The position numbers and the translations under genes are program-made. Source: Oscillospiraceae bacterium (lineage in GTDB: Bacteria; Bacillota; Clostridia; Oscillospirales; Acutalibacteraceae). Taken from it: a stretch of 6,102 nucleotides of DNA. Below the pieces are notes generated by a model. The model had not been told where the DNA came from. It ran no database searches and worked only from the letters and a program-made list of their open reading frames with translations. Positions 4,542-6,102 of this stretch are shown in pieces. Each line of letters opens with the position of its first letter. The stretch's first letter is position 1. The stretch lies in assembly GCA_009779455.1 (NCBI GenBank), contig WREG01000126.1, positions 1 to 6,102 of the forward strand, given 5' to 3'.

Positions 4542-5789
4542 ATGTCAGACAAATTTGAAAACTATCCGGATTACAGGGATTATAATGAAAGCAATTATCA
4601 ATATTATGAAAATTACAACGGGCAGCCGTACAGGGAGCCGATAAGGAGCGAAATCGTTTACGCCCCTGCCAAGAAAAAGCGCGGGTTCTTCAGCTATAAA
4701 AAACGCCCCGGCGCGGTTGTGGCCGCCTGCCTCATAGGCTCGATGTTTTTCGGCTTTGTGGGTACCTACGCGGCGAACAGCCTGAACGGCGGCGGCGCGG
4801 CGGGTACGGTCAGGAACAGGGGCAGCGTGATATACCAGTCGGTGGTAAATACCTCAGGCGGCGAAGACGCCCACGAAAAATACGGCGTTATCGAAACCGC
4901 CGCGGCAGTGCTTAAGTCGGTGGTCGAAATATCAACCGAAACCGTCGTCAGGGGCGGCAGGCTGGGGCAGTATGTTTCCACGGGTGCGGGGAGCGGCGTC
5001 ATCATCACGGCGGACGGCTATATCGTCACGAACAACCATGTCGTAAGCGGCGCGCAGTCGATATTCGTGCGGCTGACCGACGGCACGGGATACGAGGCGT
5101 CCCTTGTTGGTGCGGACGCGAAAACCGACCTTGCGGTTATCAAAATCAACGCTTCCGGCTTGCAGGCCGCCGTACTCGGCAATTCGTCGATGCTGGAAGT
5201 GGGCGAGACGGCCATAGCAATAGGCAACCCGCTGGGCGAGCTGGGCGGCACTGTGACCGAGGGCATAATCTCCGCCCTTGACCGCGAAATCAAGATAGAC
5301 GGCGAGTCCATGTCCCTGCTCCAGACCAGCGCGGCCATTAACCCCGGCAATTCCGGCGGCGGGCTTTTCAGCCTCAGCGGCGAGCTTGTGGGCATAGTCA
5401 ACGCCAAATCCTCCGGCTCGGACATCGAGGGCCTGGGGTTCGCGATACCCATAGACACCGCGAAGCACGTTATCGAGGATATCATAACAAACGGCTATGT
5501 ACGCGGCCGCGTGGACACGGGGCTTACCTTGATTGAAGTAAACGACGCGTTCACGGCCATGCAATACAGGGTGAACAAGCTGGGGCTTTATATCTATAAA
5601 TCCCAAAACGGCAATTTTCAACCGGGAGATATCATAACGGCCGTGGACGGGGCTGCGGTAAACTCGCTTGACGGTTTCAACGGCATAATAGGGACGCACG
5701 AAGTGGGCGATACCGTAAAAATAACCGTTACGCGGGACGGGGGGAGCGTTGAGCAGGAGCTTACGCTTATTGAGCAGAAGCCTTATTGA
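4542..5789 (+). CDS. htrA: Membrane-anchored HtrA/DegP-type serine protease with one PDZ domain
   Basis: A 415-residue envelope quality-control protease that degrades misfolded proteins outside the membrane. Residues 1-56 are a cytoplasmic tail rich in tyrosine and asparagine, ending in lysine/arginine clusters (44-47, 53-55). One membrane segment spans about 57-77, and a glycine-rich linker follows. The trypsin-like domain (about 115-315) has an intact catalytic triad: H166 in TNNHVV, D196 in KTDLAV and S271 in NPGNSGGG. GNPLG (228-232) and GLGFAIPID (297-305) are also typical. The PDZ domain (about 325-410) includes QPGDIITAVDG but lacks the usual SPAxxAGL helix. Length fits Firmicute HtrA proteins. 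AAAGGA (4527-4532) lies 9 bases before the ATG. It is transcribed alone, between terminators. Upstream motifs shared with the two-component operon suggest control by that system. Confidence 0.95.
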   Translation: MSDKFENYPDYRDYNESNYQYYENYNGQPYREPIRSEIVYAPAKKKRGFFSYKKRPGAVVAACLIGSMFFGFVGTYAANSLNGGGAAGTVRNRGSVIYQSVVNTSGGEDAHEKYGVIETAAAVLKSVVEISTETVVRGGRLGQYVSTGAGSGVIITADGYIVTNNHVVSGAQSIFVRLTDGTGYEASLVGADAKTDLAVIKINASGLQAAVLGNSSMLEVGETAIAIGNPLGELGGTVTEGIISALDREIKIDGESMSLLQTSAAINPGNSGGGLFSLSGELVGIVNAKSSGSDIEGLGFAIPIDTAKHVIEDIITNGYVRGRVDTGLTLIEVNDAFTAMQYRVNKLGLYIYKSQNGNFQPGDIITAVDGAAVNSLDGFNGIIGTHEVGDTVKITVTRDGGSVEQELTLIEQKPY

Positions 5790-5839
5790 AATGTAAAGTT
5801 TAAAATGCAAAATATCGCCGTTTGGCGGTTTGACATAGA

Positions 5840-5879
5840 TGCCTCCCCCGTTTGCGGGTTTCCGTAAACGGGGGAGGCA
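5840..5879 (+). terminator. Long 18-bp hairpin after htrA, probable terminator
   Basis: An 18-bp stem with one G-T wobble closes a GTTT loop; the outer arms are TGCCTCCCCCGTTT and AAACGGGGGAGGCA. The following bases (ATTATTGTGTTT) form only a broken T run, so termination may be partial, or the hairpin may mainly protect the 3' end of the htrA transcript. Confidence 0.65.
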
Positions 5880-5924
5880 ATTATTGTGTTTAAATGCAGA
5901 TTTTGTAAATATTTATAATTACCG

Positions 5925-5953
5925 TTGACATTTTAATTCGAATTATATACAAT
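5925..5953 (+). promoter_or_regulatory. Consensus promoter with a palindromic operator in its spacer
   Basis: TTGACA (5925-5930), a 17-base spacer and TACAAT (5948-5953) form one of the best sigma-A promoters in the window. The spacer contains the perfect 12-bp palindrome TAATTCGAATTA (5934-5945), well placed for a dimeric repressor such as a MarR- or TetR-type protein; the binder is unknown. Transcription would start near 5960 and run rightwards. Confidence 0.72.
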
Positions 5954-5984
5954 TGGTTTACTTTAAGATAATGAGGTGTTTAGT

Positions 5985-6014
5985 TTGAAACACCCCGTCA
6001 CCCAACCTACCTAA
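5985..6014 (+). other. Mini-ORF (9 codons, TTG start) in the leader of the 5925-5953 promoter
   Basis: GAGGTG (5973-5978) lies about 7 bases before a TTG that opens a 9-codon frame (MKHPVTQPT) ending at TAA 6012-6014. GGTGTTT (5975-5981) pairs perfectly with AAACACC (5988-5994), which puts the ribosome site in a stem and the TTG in its loop. It could be a leader peptide, a decayed gene start or chance. Confidence 0.3.
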
Positions 6015-6024
6015 AAAAGGGTAT

Positions 6025-6051
6025 AAAAAAACAGACCGTCGAAAAACAGTC
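6025..6051 (-). terminator. Probable terminator for a minus-strand gene entering from the right
   Basis: On the minus strand GACTGT (6046-6051) and ACGGTC (6034-6039) form a 6-bp stem with one wobble and a six-base loop, followed by TG and seven T's (complement of 6025-6031). It lies about 20 bases past the stop codon at 6072. Confidence 0.5.
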
Positions 6052-6071
6052 AAAAAAACGGAAACAATCAG

Positions 6072-6102
6072 CTACGCAACTTCTCCGGTTTCCTCGTCCA
6101 CA
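6072..6102 (-). CDS. Possible C-terminal end of a minus-strand gene
   Basis: The minus strand from the right edge reads VDEETGEVA followed by TAG (6072-6074). The acidic DEETGEV ending looks like a natural protein C-terminus, and a terminator-like hairpin follows it. Nine codons are too few to name a family, and the other minus-strand frames cannot be excluded. The gene would converge on the plus-strand promoter at 5925-5953. Confidence 0.4.
   Translation of the reverse strand, partial: VDEETGEVA

Noticed and set aside
4932..5810. Long minus-strand open frame (292 codons) opposite htrA
   Set aside because: It mirrors the codon periodicity of htrA, has no ribosome site or recognisable domain, and the plus strand encodes an unmistakable protease.

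Overview
The window looks like a chromosomal segment from a Gram-positive, Clostridia-type Firmicute. Supporting features are the OmpR/HAMP two-component pair, a membrane-tethered HtrA with a cytoplasmic tail, GGAGG-type ribosome sites, consensus sigma-A promoters, a secreted protein with Cys-Tyr/Phe-Asn repeats, and (TTGAGAR)n heptamer repeats. The species cannot be named from the sequence alone.

Layout. (1) Positions 1-117, minus strand: the first codons of a major-facilitator transporter with a near-consensus promoter (143-171), divergent from what follows. (2) 280-2398, plus strand: an OmpR-family response regulator and an overlapping HAMP histidine kinase, ending in a heptamer repeat (2381-2415) and a bidirectional terminator (2417-2469). 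(3) 2476-4002, minus strand: a secreted beta-helix-like surface protein, AT-rich in its body, with a strong promoter. It is divergent from a 77-residue XRE-family regulator (4135-4368, plus), which has its own terminator. (4) 4542-5789, plus strand: a membrane-anchored HtrA/DegP-type serine protease, followed by a long hairpin. (5) 5880-6102: a textbook promoter over a perfect palindrome, a 9-codon mini-ORF whose ribosome site lies in a hairpin, and probably the last codons of a minus-strand gene entering from the right.

How the parts may work together (inference). The stretches upstream of the response regulator and of htrA share two sequence elements: TTwTCACA, placed 39 bases before a -10 in both, and ATTTyATCATCATA. 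TTTTCACA is, as I recall it, the octamer linked to secretion-stress control of htrA by CssRS in Bacillus subtilis. The kinase-regulator pair may therefore be an envelope or secretion-stress system that controls itself and HtrA. The surface-protein/XRE pair sits between them, bounded by terminators, and appears to be a separate module. Two near-identical 16-bp operators, one on the surface-protein promoter and one on the XRE start codon, suggest a self-repressing switch.
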